From the NCBI GenBank assembly GCA_025056865.1, contig JANWVO010000032.1, positions 98,222 to 162,221 on the forward strand: DNA of 64,000 bases, written 5' to 3'. The notes beneath the pieces are model-generated. The model did not search any database and was not told the DNA's origin. It saw only the letters and a program-made list of their open reading frames with translations. The DNA comes from Bryobacteraceae bacterium (GTDB lineage: Bacteria; Acidobacteriota; Terriglobia; Bryobacterales; Bryobacteraceae). The position numbers and the translations under genes are program-made. Below, in pieces: positions 51,857-61,239 of this stretch. Positions within the stretch are counted from its first letter, which is position 1, and each line of letters begins with the position of its first letter.

Positions 51857-54186
51857 GTCCTCATCCTTGACATCAGGTACAGCCCGGCCAGCGCGAACAG
51901 CGCGTTCGGCGACCATGCCGCCACCTCCGGCGGCAACTGGCCGACGTTGCCGAGCTGCTCGAAAAGATAGTTCAGCGCGAAATACGCCACGGCTATGCCC
52001 AGGCTGACGCCCACTCCGGTGAGCGCGCCGCGCGTGCCAGTCAGGAACGCGAAGGGCACGCTGAGCAGCGCCATCACCAGCGCAAACAGAGGCGCGGAGA
52101 ATTTGCGGTGGTACTGCACCTGCAACGGCACGGTATTGAAGCCGCTCTGGCGCAGCTCGGCGATATAGGCGTCGAGCTGCTCGAAGGTCATCTGCTTGTA
52201 GGTTTTCACCTCCTTTATGAACCACGAAGGCGGCTCCGTGATGCCGGCGAATGTCGCCGTGCCGCCCTGGAACATCTGGAAGCGGTCCCCCGCCGGATCC
52301 ATCTCCCGCGCCCATCCGTTCTGGAAAACCCATGTGCCCAGCGGCGCCTCCCACCGGGCCCGCTCCGCGTAAATGTGCCGCCGGAGGCGGAACCCCGAAG
52401 GCTCCAGCTCATAGACGCTGATGCCGCCCAGCACGCCCTCGTTCTCGTTGAGGTAGCGGTAGTAGAAAATTCTCGGCCCCTGGCCGAAAATCCACGGGCT
52501 TTGCGGCCGCAGGTAGGTCTGCACGGGGCGGCCTTTGATTTTGTTGCGCAGCCGTTCCTGAATCACATTCGCCCCGGTGACCACAGAATAGTCGAAGACG
52601 AACAGCGCGCCGCTGAGCAGCAGGCTCGCCGCCAGCACCGGAAGGCTCAGCCGGTGCAGGCTGACGCCGCAGGCCTTGAACGCGGTGATTTCGTTGTTCT
52701 TCGCCAGGATCCCGAACGACACGAGCGTCGCCACCAGCACGCTGACCGGAGCCGCGTCAAAAATCAGCTTGGGGGCAAGGAAGAACAGGTATTCGAACAG
52801 CTCCGCGATCGGAATCTGGTTGCGGAAGACATCGCCCAGCAATTCGAAGAAATTGAACACCTCGGTGAGCAGCACAAAGGTGGACAGCAGCACGAAAAAA
52901 TAGAAGAAAAAGCTGGAAATAATGTAATAATCAAGAATCTGCGGAAGGAAAAACAGGCGCGAGCTGCCCGTCTGCACGGGCCGCAGTCCTGCGGCGGGCC
53001 ATTTCGGCCGGGGCAGCGCCCCCAGGCGCCGGAAGGCCTCTTCCACGCGCAGGCGTAGCGGCCCCAGCCAGTCCCGCTCGCCCGGCTTCTCCAGCCCGGC
53101 TAGCAGCAGGATGCCGACGGTTGCGAACACGGCGTCCGGAAGCCAGGCGGCAAGTTCGGCCGGGATGCGGCCCTCGCGCGCCAGCCCGATCAGGCTCACA
53201 AGCGCCGTGTAATAGAACAGTGCAAAGCCCACCGTGATGACGAAGGCTCCGCTTCGCCCGCCCCGGCGCGAACTCACGCCCAGCGGGAAGGCGGCCAGCC
53301 CGAGCAGAAGGCAGGCCATCGGCAGGGCGAAGCGCTGATGGAACTCGATGCGCGCCTCGACGCTGCGGGAGAGTTCCGGCAGGAGCTCGAGCGTCGGGGT
53401 GGCCGTGTAGAACTTCGCCTTCAGCTCGGTGCGCGGCTTCGCTTCCAGCACCTGCTCGCCGCGCGGGAACGTGATGCGGTGGTATTCGGCCGGGTCCGCG
53501 GCAGGCTCGTACGTTGCGCCGTTGCGGAGCGAGAGCTGGAGACGGTTTCGTGCCGGGTCGGGCAGCACCACGGCTTCGGAGGCGATCGTGACCACGGGCC
53601 AGTCGCCGCGTTGCGGGCCCATCGCTTTGCGCTCTGCGCCGGGCGTGAGGTCGGCAATGAAGACGTTGCGCCAGACGACCGGGTCGCCGGGGATCAGGTC
53701 GCCGATATAGAGGACCTTGTTCGGAAATCCCTCTTCGAAGACGCGCGGCTGAATCTCGCTGGAAAGCTGCGCCGCTCCGAGCTGGTTGATGGTCTGGATC
53801 AGCCGGGCGTTGCTCCACGGCGTCAGATACAGCGAGCAGAAGCCGGTGGCCGCAGCCGCCAGCAGCGCGAACAAGACGACGGGGACCAGCAGCCGCCACG
53901 CCGGAATGCCGGCGGCGCGCATCGCCGTGATCTCGCCGTCGCCCGACATGCGGCTCAGCGTGATCAGGATGCCCACCAGCACGCCAAGCGGCAGCGTCAG
54001 CGGCATGGTGGACGGAAGCAGCAGGAGGAAAATGGAGCCGACCGTGCCCGCGGTGGCCGACGTGGAGACAAGGATGGAAAAAAGCTGCGCCGCGCGCTGG
54101 AGGATGAGCACGAAGACGAACAGCGCCGCGCCAAGCAGGGCGCTGGAGGAGATCTCCCTCAGGATGGCGCGCGAAAGCAGTCCCAC
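51853..54186 (-). CDS. Fused LptF-LptG lipopolysaccharide-exporter permease
   Basis: LptF and LptG normally are separate permeases of the LPS exporter LptB2FG. Here one 777-residue chain contains two complete YjgP/YjgQ units. The first (about residues 1-370) has 'MPLTLPLGVLVGILITLSRM' with 'SGDGEITAMRAAGIPAWRLL'. The second (about 415-770) has 'VSVLVATLVSFGILAKNNEI' with 'TAFKACGVSLHRLSLPVL'. Each unit has six membrane helices around a periplasmic beta-jellyroll. GTG 54186 was taken as start because the upstream in-frame sequence is low-complexity and antisense-like. Such fusions occur in Acidobacteria; LptB is not in the window. Confidence 0.85.
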   Translation of the reverse strand: MGLLSRAILREISSSALLGAALFVFVLILQRAAQLFSILVSTSATAGTVGSIFLLLLPSTMPLTLPLGVLVGILITLSRMSGDGEITAMRAAGIPAWRLLVPVVLFALLAAAATGFCSLYLTPWSNARLIQTINQLGAAQLSSEIQPRVFEEGFPNKVLYIGDLIPGDPVVWRNVFIADLTPGAERKAMGPQRGDWPVVTIASEAVVLPDPARNRLQLSLRNGATYEPAADPAEYHRITFPRGEQVLEAKPRTELKAKFYTATPTLELLPELSRSVEARIEFHQRFALPMACLLLGLAAFPLGVSSRRGGRSGAFVITVGFALFYYTALVSLIGLAREGRIPAELAAWLPDAVFATVGILLLAGLEKPGERDWLGPLRLRVEEAFRRLGALPRPKWPAAGLRPVQTGSSRLFFLPQILDYYIISSFFFYFFVLLSTFVLLTEVFNFFELLGDVFRNQIPIAELFEYLFFLAPKLIFDAAPVSVLVATLVSFGILAKNNEITAFKACGVSLHRLSLPVLAASLLLSGALFVFDYSVVTGANVIQERLRNKIKGRPVQTYLRPQSPWIFGQGPRIFYYRYLNENEGVLGGISVYELEPSGFRLRRHIYAERARWEAPLGTWVFQNGWAREMDPAGDRFQMFQGGTATFAGITEPPSWFIKEVKTYKQMTFEQLDAYIAELRQSGFNTVPLQVQYHRKFSAPLFALVMALLSVPFAFLTGTRGALTGVGVSLGIAVAYFALNYLFEQLGNVGQLPPEVAAWSPNALFALAGLYLMSRMRT

Positions 54187-54458
54187 TGCGGATCCATTTC
54201 TGAGCTTAGCGCGCAGGAAGACAGGGCCGCCCGGAGCGCCCTCGCCACTGCTGCCGAAGCCGCATTCCGGCGGCGCGAACAACGATTCGGGCGGACACCT
54301 TGCCGCAAAGCGGGTCCTGCGGCGCCCGGCGGGAAATTCGCGCCCGGGCGGGCCTGTCCCCATTTTTCTCCGGTTTGTGGCCGTGAAATGATATCGGAGT
54401 GCAGGAGAGGCGGCCCGGGCGGGCCGCAATCCCCGAAATGCGCGAAAGGAAGTTCATC

Positions 54459-56717
54459 ATGCGCTGGTTGACTGTCTTTTTCCTTGCCGGCACTCTGGCG
54501 CTGGCGCAGTTCCCCGGCCAGAGGCCGCCCTCGAAGGGGCCCTGGTCAAACGAGAAGCTCCCTCCCGAGGAGCGCGCCCGCCTGTTGGTGCAGGCAATGA
54601 CGCTGGACGAGAAGATCCAGATGGTGCACGGCATCGGCTGGTTCTTCGGCGCCGACATGAATCTGTCGGGCCAGGAGCCGCCGCCGGTCGTCTGGCGGTC
54701 CAACGGCGGCGGCGGGTTCATCCCCGGCATCCCGCGGCTTGGTGTTCCGGACATCCAGCTCAACGACGCGATGCTCGGTTCGGCCGGCAACGCCCGCATG
54801 GGGCGCTACTCCACCGCCCTGCCCTCCGGGCTGGCGCTGGCGGCAAGCTGGGATCCGGAAATCGCGCGCGAGTTCGGCGCGCTCATCGGCCGCGAGCTGC
54901 GCGACCAGGGCTTCCACATCAGCCTCGGCGGCGGCATCAACCTTACGCGCGAGCCCCGCAATGGCCGCAACTTCGAATACCTTGGCGAGGACCCGCTGCT
55001 GGCCGGCAGGATGATTGCCAGATACCTGGACGGCAAGCAGTCGCAGGGCATCGTCGGCCTGCTGAAGCACTACGCCCTGAACAACCAGGAGACTGGACGG
55101 CACTTCGTCAACGTGCGCATCTCGCGCAAGGGCGCCCGCGAAAGCGAGCTGCTGGCCTTTGAGATTGCTGTCAAGGAAGGCAGGCCCGGCTCCATCATGT
55201 GCTCCTACAACCTGGTGGACGGAGAGTACGCCTGCGAGAACGCCTGGCTGCTGAACGACGTGCTCAAGAAGGAATGGGGCTTCCCCGGCTTTGTCATGTC
55301 GGACTGGGGCGCCACGCACTCCACCGTCAAGGCGGCCCTCCATGGCCTTGACATGGAGATGCCTGGCGATACGTTCTTCGGCGCCGCGCTCAAGGAGGCC
55401 GTGCAGAAGGGCGAGGTGCCGATGACGCGGCTGGACGACATGGTGCAGCGCATCGCCTGGGCGCTGTTCCGCGCGGGGATTTTCGACCGCGTGACGCGCC
55501 GTCAGGCGCCCGACATCTTCCTCGGCTTTGAAGTGGCGCAGAAAGCCGCCGAAGCCGGCATCGTGCTTCTGAAGAACGACCGCGCCGTGCTGCCGCTCGA
55601 TCCCTCCGCGACCCCATCCATCGCCGTCATCGGCGGCCACGCCGACAAGGGCGTGCTGAGCGGCGGCGGTTCGGCGCAGGTGGATCCGGCAGGTGGCAAT
55701 CCGGTGCCGCCGCCACCGCCGCGTCCGGGGGCGAGCTTCCTTGAAATCCTGTTCGGGACGCCCGTGTACCACCGCTCCGTGCCGCTCCGGGCGATCCAGG
55801 CCTCTGCGCCGGCCGCGAAAGTCAGTTTCGCATCGGGCGATGACATCGCCGCCGCGGCAGCGCTGGCAAAGTCATCGAGCGTCGCTGTCGTCTTTGCCAC
55901 GCAGCATACTTCGGAGGGCAAGGATCTCGATGACCTCTCTTTGCCTGGCCGGCAGAACGACCTGATCGAAGCCGTAGCGGCGGCGAATCCGCGCACGGTC
56001 GTCGTGCTCGAGAATGGCACTGCGGTGAAGATGCCGTGGCTTGGCCGCGTGCCCGCCGTGCTGGCGTCGTGGTACCCGGGCATCCGCGGCGCCGAGGCGA
56101 TCGCCAACGTGCTGTTCGGGCGCGTGAATCCTTCGGGCAAGCTGCCCATCACGTTCCCGCGCTCCGAGGAAGACCTGGCGCAACCGAGGCTCGTGAAACA
56201 GCCCGAGCCGCGCGGCCCCGAAGATCTGGGCCCGATGTTCCCGGGCGGGCCCGCCATGCTGCGGATGAACACGCGGCGCTTCGATCTGGAGTATCCCGAA
56301 GGCGCCCGCGCCGGCTACAAATGGTTCCAGTCGATGAAGCGCGAGCCGCTGTTCCCGTTCGGACACGGGCTCTCCTACACGACCTTCGCCTACGCGGACC
56401 TGCGCGTGGATGCGGGGAAGCGCGAGGCCACGTTTACACTGCGCAACACGGGCAAGCGCGCGGGCGCCGAAGTCGCCCAGGTCTATGTGGAGCTGCCGTC
56501 CGCGGCGGGCGAGAACTTCCGCCGCCTCGCCGGCTGGCAGAAGGTGGAGCTGAAGCCCGGTGAGCAGCGCACCGTGACCGTGCCGCTGCACCCGCTCACT
56601 CTGGCGGTCTTCGATGAGAAGGCCAACCGTTGGGAGACGCTGCGGGGCACGTACCGGGTCTTCGTGGGCGGCTCCTCGGCTTCTACCCCGCTGAGCGCCG
56701 AAATGCAGATCCAGTGA
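54459..56717 (+). CDS. Glycoside hydrolase family 3 beta-glucosidase-like enzyme
   Basis: A 752-residue exported GH3 enzyme. A signal peptide ('MRWLTVFFLAGTLALAQ') is followed by the GH3 N-terminal TIM barrel, with 'LKHYALNNQE' (K203-H204) and the nucleophile D282 in 'FVMSDWGATHS', then the alpha/beta sandwich domain ('TVVVLENGTAVKMPW', 'SWYPGIRGAEAIANVLFG') and a C-terminal fibronectin-III-like domain ('LYPFGHGLSYTTF'-type: 'FPFGHGLSYTTFAYADLRV'). All features of a full beta-glucosidase are present. A good 'AAAGGAAG' ribosome site precedes ATG 54459 by 6 nt. It converges on ribD. Confidence 0.93.
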   Translation: MRWLTVFFLAGTLALAQFPGQRPPSKGPWSNEKLPPEERARLLVQAMTLDEKIQMVHGIGWFFGADMNLSGQEPPPVVWRSNGGGGFIPGIPRLGVPDIQLNDAMLGSAGNARMGRYSTALPSGLALAASWDPEIAREFGALIGRELRDQGFHISLGGGINLTREPRNGRNFEYLGEDPLLAGRMIARYLDGKQSQGIVGLLKHYALNNQETGRHFVNVRISRKGARESELLAFEIAVKEGRPGSIMCSYNLVDGEYACENAWLLNDVLKKEWGFPGFVMSDWGATHSTVKAALHGLDMEMPGDTFFGAALKEAVQKGEVPMTRLDDMVQRIAWALFRAGIFDRVTRRQAPDIFLGFEVAQKAAEAGIVLLKNDRAVLPLDPSATPSIAVIGGHADKGVLSGGGSAQVDPAGGNPVPPPPPRPGASFLEILFGTPVYHRSVPLRAIQASAPAAKVSFASGDDIAAAAALAKSSSVAVVFATQHTSEGKDLDDLSLPGRQNDLIEAVAAANPRTVVVLENGTAVKMPWLGRVPAVLASWYPGIRGAEAIANVLFGRVNPSGKLPITFPRSEEDLAQPRLVKQPEPRGPEDLGPMFPGGPAMLRMNTRRFDLEYPEGARAGYKWFQSMKREPLFPFGHGLSYTTFAYADLRVDAGKREATFTLRNTGKRAGAEVAQVYVELPSAAGENFRRLAGWQKVELKPGEQRTVTVPLHPLTLAVFDEKANRWETLRGTYRVFVGGSSASTPLSAEMQIQ

Positions 56718-56726
56718 GGAGGCGGC

Positions 56727-57827
56727 TCAATCCTTGACGAGCCACGCCTCCAGCAGGAATTCATCGGGCGGGATCGGCGTCAGGCGGACGTTGCGGAACA
56801 GGATCGCGTCGCGCCGCCGGCGCCGCCCGAGCCCGCCGGCCACCGGCAGGGACTGCATGCCGCCGAGGATCTTCGGCGCGTAGTAGAACAGAATGCGGTC
56901 CACGACGGCGCTCTCCAGCGCCGACCAGTTCACCTTGCTGCCCGCTTCGATCATCAGAGACAGGTAGCTGCGCGCGGCGAGCAGCTCCGCCACCTTGCGC
57001 AGATCCGGGCGCCCGTCCTCGCCGTCGAGAGCCACCACTTCCACGCCATGCTCTTGCAGAGCCGCGCGCCGCGCCGGCGGAGCGATGGACGTGCACACCA
57101 CAAGCACGTCGCCGCGGCAGCTCTGCACCATGCGGCTCTCCGGGGGCAGCCGCAAAAGCGAGTCCAGCACGATGCGCAGCAGCGGGCGCGCGCGCTCGAG
57201 CCCGCTGCGGTCCGTGAGCAGGCAGTCGTCGCCGAGCACCGTGTTGATGCCGGTGAGAATGGCGTCGTGCTCGTGCCGCACGAGCTGCACATGGGCGCGG
57301 GCGCGCTCGCTGGTGATCCAGCCGGTGTTGTCCTCCGGCGCGGCGATCTTGCCGTCCAGCGTCAGCGCCGACTTCAGCGTGACCAGCGGCCTGCCGGTGC
57401 GCATGAAATGAAAAAATGCCAGATTCAGCCGCTGCGCCTCTTCCGCGAACTCTTCCGCGAGGATCACTTCGACGCCCGCCTCGCGCAGGCGCGCGAAGCC
57501 ACGGCCAGCCACCCGCGGATTCGGATCTTCGGTGATCGAGATGACTCGCCGGATGCCGGCGCGCAGAATGGCGTCCACGCAGGGCGGCGTGCGCCCGTGG
57601 TGCGTGCACGGCTCGAGCGTCACGTAAAGATCGGCCCCGCGCGCCTCCTCGCCCGCCTCCTCCAGCGCAATCACCTCCGCGTGCTTCACGCCCGCCCATG
57701 TATGGAAGCCGCGGCCCACCACGCGGCCATCGCGCACCACCACGGCGCCCACCGCGGGATTGGGCGAAACGCGCCCCACGCCCTGACGGGCGAGGTCGAG
57801 CGCTTCGCGGATCCATTCGCGGTTCAT
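56727..57827 (-). CDS. ribD: Bifunctional riboflavin deaminase/reductase
   Basis: RibD deaminates and reduces the pyrimidine intermediate in riboflavin synthesis. The 366 residues have an N-terminal zinc deaminase domain (H49-A-E51, C74 and C83 in 'EPCTHHGRTPPC') and a C-terminal reductase ('LKSALTLDGKIA', 'LLTDRSGLERARPLLRIVLD', 'IEAGSKVNWSAL'). Both domains look intact. Its ATG overlaps the ftsY stop by 4 nt. No other rib gene is nearby. Confidence 0.95.
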   Translation of the reverse strand: MNREWIREALDLARQGVGRVSPNPAVGAVVVRDGRVVGRGFHTWAGVKHAEVIALEEAGEEARGADLYVTLEPCTHHGRTPPCVDAILRAGIRRVISITEDPNPRVAGRGFARLREAGVEVILAEEFAEEAQRLNLAFFHFMRTGRPLVTLKSALTLDGKIAAPEDNTGWITSERARAHVQLVRHEHDAILTGINTVLGDDCLLTDRSGLERARPLLRIVLDSLLRLPPESRMVQSCRGDVLVVCTSIAPPARRAALQEHGVEVVALDGEDGRPDLRKVAELLAARSYLSLMIEAGSKVNWSALESAVVDRILFYYAPKILGGMQSLPVAGGLGRRRRRDAILFRNVRLTPIPPDEFLLEAWLVKD

Positions 57828-58741
57828 GGTTCAAACAGCGAGTCGATGAATTGGTGGGGATCGAACGGCAGCAGATCCTCGGTCTGCTCGCCCACGCCGA
57901 CGTAGCGGATGGGGAGGTTCAGCTCGCGGGCGATGGCAACCACGATGCCGCCCTTGGCCGTGCCGTCCAGCTTGGTGAGGATCAGCCCGGTGACGCCAGC
58001 CGATTCGGTGAAACGCCGCGCCTGCTCGAGGCCGTTCTGTCCCGTGGTTGCATCCAGGACGAGCCAGACCTCATGCGGCGCGCCCTCGATGAGCCGCGCC
58101 GCCGTGCGGCGCATTTTCTCCAGCTCGGCCATCAGGTTCGACTTCGTGTGCAGGCGCCCGGCGGTGTCGGCGAACAGGATGTCGGATCCGCGCGCCTTTG
58201 CAGCCTGGATGGCGTCATAGAGCACGGCGCTCGGGTCGGCGCCCGCGCCCTGACGGATCAGATCCACGCCGGCGCGGCGGCTCCAGACCTCAAGCTGCTC
58301 GATGGCCGCAGCGCGGAAGGTGTCGGCAGCCGCCAGCAGAACATTCTTCCCCTGCGCCTTGAATTGCGCCGCCAGCTTGCCCGTCGTCGTCGTCTTGCCG
58401 CTGCCGTTGACGCCGACCAGCAGGACGACCGCAGGTGGCTGGGCGGGCCAGTTCAGCGGCCGGTCGCAGGCCTCCAGCACGCCGAGCAGATGCTCCCGGA
58501 TGAGCGCCCGCAGCTCGCCGGGATCGTTCACCAGGTGGCGGTCGACGCGCTGGCGGATGGCTTCAAGGATCTCGGTGGCGGTGCGGACGCCGATGTCGGC
58601 GGCAATGAGCGTGTATTCCAGCTCTTCGAGCAGCTCGGGATCGATCTGCTTCTTTCCGAGCAGCACGTCTTCGACTTTGCCGACAAGTCCGGCGCGCGTT
58701 TTCTGGATTCCCTGCTTGAGCCGTTCGAGGAGGCCGGGCAT
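57824..58741 (-). CDS. ftsY: Signal recognition particle receptor FtsY
   Basis: FtsY is the SRP receptor GTPase that docks ribosomes to the membrane. The 305-residue protein has an N-domain helical bundle and the NG GTPase domain: 'GVNGSGKTTTTGKLA' (G1), 'AADTFRAAAIEQL' (G2), 'ILFADTAGRLHTKSNLMAEL' (G3), 'LTKLDGTAKGGI' (G4) and 'YVGVGEQTEDLLPFDPHQFI' (G5 and C-terminal signature). The acidic A-domain of E. coli FtsY is missing, as is common. TACAAT lies 24 nt upstream. Confidence 0.97.
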   Translation of the reverse strand: MPGLLERLKQGIQKTRAGLVGKVEDVLLGKKQIDPELLEELEYTLIAADIGVRTATEILEAIRQRVDRHLVNDPGELRALIREHLLGVLEACDRPLNWPAQPPAVVLLVGVNGSGKTTTTGKLAAQFKAQGKNVLLAAADTFRAAAIEQLEVWSRRAGVDLIRQGAGADPSAVLYDAIQAAKARGSDILFADTAGRLHTKSNLMAELEKMRRTAARLIEGAPHEVWLVLDATTGQNGLEQARRFTESAGVTGLILTKLDGTAKGGIVVAIARELNLPIRYVGVGEQTEDLLPFDPHQFIDSLFEP

Positions 58742-58785
58742 GATGCGTCAGGAGTGTTTTCTCTGATTGTAGCGGGCGGGCCGGG

Positions 58786-59205
<420 letters not shown>

Positions 59206-59223
59206 TCCAAGGGTTATTGTCGC

Positions 59224-59691
59224 CTACCGGCGGCTGCGCGCGGGGCGGCGCCACTGCCAGGGCGGGACGGGGTCGGGATCCTGCCAGAGGCCGCGGCGGG
59301 CGGCGCGCGCTTCCTGTTCGAGCTGGGCCAGCCGCAAGGCGCGGGGCGCGTAGCGGCGGTAGTGCCAGGCGAGGCCCTCGGCGACGAGCACTTCGTTCAG
59401 GCTCCGCCCGTCGGGCAGCTCGATCCACGCCACCAGCCGCCCGTAGCGGTCGCGCGACTCGCCGCGCACCGTCACCGTCTGCCCGAAAGCCAGCTCGCCG
59501 GTCCGCTGCCGTGCGCGGCGGCCGAAGGGCTGGCCCAGCTCCGGGCAGTCGATCCCGTACAGCCGCACGCGCACCTGCTCGCGGCCGCGCAGCACCGTCA
59601 CCGTGTCGCCGTCGGCTACCGCCACCACCCGCGCCGCGAAGCTCTCCGCCAGCAGGGGCAGGCAGGCAGCCGCCAGGAGAACCCAACGCAT
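59224..59691 (-). CDS. Thermonuclease-like (SNase-fold) secreted protein
   Basis: A 155-residue exported nuclease-like protein. The N-terminus 'MRWVLLAAACLPLLAESFA' is a signal peptide, and the OB-fold is seen in 'VVAVADGDTVTVLRG', 'VRLYGIDCPELGQPFG' (metal-binding Asp and Glu), and 'SRDRYGRLVAWIELPDG' with the catalytic Arg. The TACAAT hexamer at 59701-59706 is 6 nt from an in-frame TTG (59694) and 9 nt from ATG 59691; ATG was used. A single DNase/RNase role is likely. Confidence 0.85.
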   Translation of the reverse strand: MRWVLLAAACLPLLAESFAARVVAVADGDTVTVLRGREQVRVRLYGIDCPELGQPFGRRARQRTGELAFGQTVTVRGESRDRYGRLVAWIELPDGRSLNEVLVAEGLAWHYRRYAPRALRLAQLEQEARAARRGLWQDPDPVPPWQWRRPARSRR

Positions 59692-59740
59692 CAACGCCCC
59701 ATTGTAGCCCCGGCCGCGCCGCCGCCTGCGCCCGGGCGCG

Positions 59741-60103
59741 CTACTTCGTGTAGTTGAACGTGATCACGGTGGTGAACTTCACCGGCTGGCCGTCCTTCAG
59801 CAGCGGCGTGAACTTCCACTCCTTCACCGCCGCCAGCGACGCCTGCGTGAACAGCGCGTTGCCCTTCACCACCTTCGCGTCCACCACGTTGCCCTGCTCG
59901 TCGACGACAATCTCGACGTCCTGCGAGCCGGTCACGTTGAGCTGCTTGGCCGCCGTCGGATAGACCGGCGCCACCTTCTTCACCACCCGGCCCAGCGCGT
60001 TGGCCGTCGTAATCGGCTCCTGCGCCACCGCCGCCGCAGCCGCCACCACGGCCACCAGCAAAGCCAGTCGGATCCATTTCGAAAGATGCATGCCCTTTTT
60101 CAC
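59741..60103 (-). CDS. TonB C-terminal-domain periplasmic protein
   Basis: A 120-residue protein with a hydrophobic signal ('WIRLALLVAVVAAAAAVAQ') followed by the TonB C-terminal fold: 'APVYPTAAKQLNVTGSQDVE', 'EQGNVVDAKVVKGNALF', and 'AAVKEWKFTPLLKDGQPVK', a standard TonB_C motif. It has no proline-rich spacer, so it is a stand-alone periplasmic TonB_C domain rather than a full TonB. The start is taken as GTG 60103 with 'GGGAGAAGGA' just upstream; ATG 60091 would shorten it by four residues. The partner is unknown. Confidence 0.75.
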   Translation of the reverse strand: MKKGMHLSKWIRLALLVAVVAAAAAVAQEPITTANALGRVVKKVAPVYPTAAKQLNVTGSQDVEIVVDEQGNVVDAKVVKGNALFTQASLAAVKEWKFTPLLKDGQPVKFTTVITFNYTK

Positions 60104-60213
60104 TCCTTCTCCCGTGTGATGCCTGTGTGTTGGCCCCGCAGGGGCGCGGCGTGGCGCGCCGCCGGAGCCTCACCGGGCTTATCGGAAGCGAGGGATGGGA
60201 TTTGAGCGGAATT

Positions 60214-61140
60214 TCAGCGCGTCCCGGGCCGGCGCAGCGCCTCGAACAGGCGTGCCGCCGCCTCGCCCGCCGCGGGCACGCCGTAATCGGGGAGGCTGAA
60301 ACACAGCGGAGCGCGCCCCGTCGCCCGCCGCGCCAGCTCTGCCTGGAGCCGGATGCGCTCCAGCGGCGCGGGCGCGGCCTGGAACCCTCCGCCTTCCGCC
60401 GCCGTTGCCTCGAAGATCTCCACCACCACCTCCAGCCGGCCGCCGAGCCGCGCCCGCAGCGCCTCCAGATAAGCCGGCCAAGCGCCGAGCGTCATCTTGC
60501 CCGCGCCAATGCCGTCCTGGATCAGCACCCGCTCCAGACGCCGCCTCGCCGCCAGCTCCTGCCAGAAGGCGGCCACTTCGGCCGCCGTGTGGTTCCGGTT
60601 GGTGAAGCCGCCGGCCGCCAGCGGCCGCAGCAGCCCGGCCAGCCGGTCCAGCGCCGCCGCCAGCAGCCGCCGGCGCGGCGGCGCAAACCAGGTGTCGTCG
60701 TCGATCTCCTCGGGCAAATACCAGCCGCCGAAGGCCGCGTGCCGCCGCCACTGCCTTGCCTGCGCAGACGACGCGAAGGCGCGCGCCCGCCCGACGACCT
60801 CCTCGAGCGCGGCGTCCGCGTCCTCCCGGCTGCGCTTCCACCACGCGCTGTCGTAGGGAAGTCCGATGGCGAGCCGCATCCGCCGTTGCCGGGCCAGATC
60901 GAGCCATGCCGGCACCAGCGGCCCGTAGTCAATGCCGTCGTAGCTCGACCATTGCAGGATGATCTCGGCGCAGCCCAGCGCGGCCAGCGCTTCAAACAGC
61001 TCCTCCCACTGCGGCGGGGCCCACTCAAGGTGCCGCGCCCACGGCTGGAGAAAAGTGCCGCGGAACAGCCCGCCGCGCGGCGCGGCGGCTACGGGCGCCG
61101 CCAGCAGCGAGCGGCGGGTGAGACGGGCGGGCCTCTTCAT
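60214..61140 (-). CDS. Exported DUF4434-like TIM-barrel protein
   Basis: A 308-residue protein with a Tat-like N-terminus ('RRSLLAAPVAAA') and a barrel whose start, 'FRGTFLQPWARHLEWAPPQWEELFEAL', here abbreviated to 'GTFLQPW', resembles the DUF4434 glycoside-hydrolase-like family. 'AEIILQWSSYDGIDYGPLV' and 'FGGWYLPEEIDDDTW' contain acidic residues on barrel strands that may be catalytic. The activity is not known. It lies alone, ahead of the TonB-C gene. Confidence 0.55.
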   Translation of the reverse strand: MKRPARLTRRSLLAAPVAAAPRGGLFRGTFLQPWARHLEWAPPQWEELFEALAALGCAEIILQWSSYDGIDYGPLVPAWLDLARQRRMRLAIGLPYDSAWWKRSREDADAALEEVVGRARAFASSAQARQWRRHAAFGGWYLPEEIDDDTWFAPPRRRLLAAALDRLAGLLRPLAAGGFTNRNHTAAEVAAFWQELAARRRLERVLIQDGIGAGKMTLGAWPAYLEALRARLGGRLEVVVEIFEATAAEGGGFQAAPAPLERIRLQAELARRATGRAPLCFSLPDYGVPAAGEAAARLFEALRRPGTR

Positions 61141-61239
61141 CTCTACCCCGCATTGTGCCGCAGCCGCGCCGCCGCGCGCCCGGCCGCCCTGCCGTCCGGC
61201 CGGCTCCGCGTAGCGCGCGCTGCGCGCGCAACCCGCCGC

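Noticed and set aside
61141..61239. GC-rich palindromes (GCGCGC repeats) as a terminator
   Set aside because: No T tract and the repeats are simple GC alternation, likely chance.
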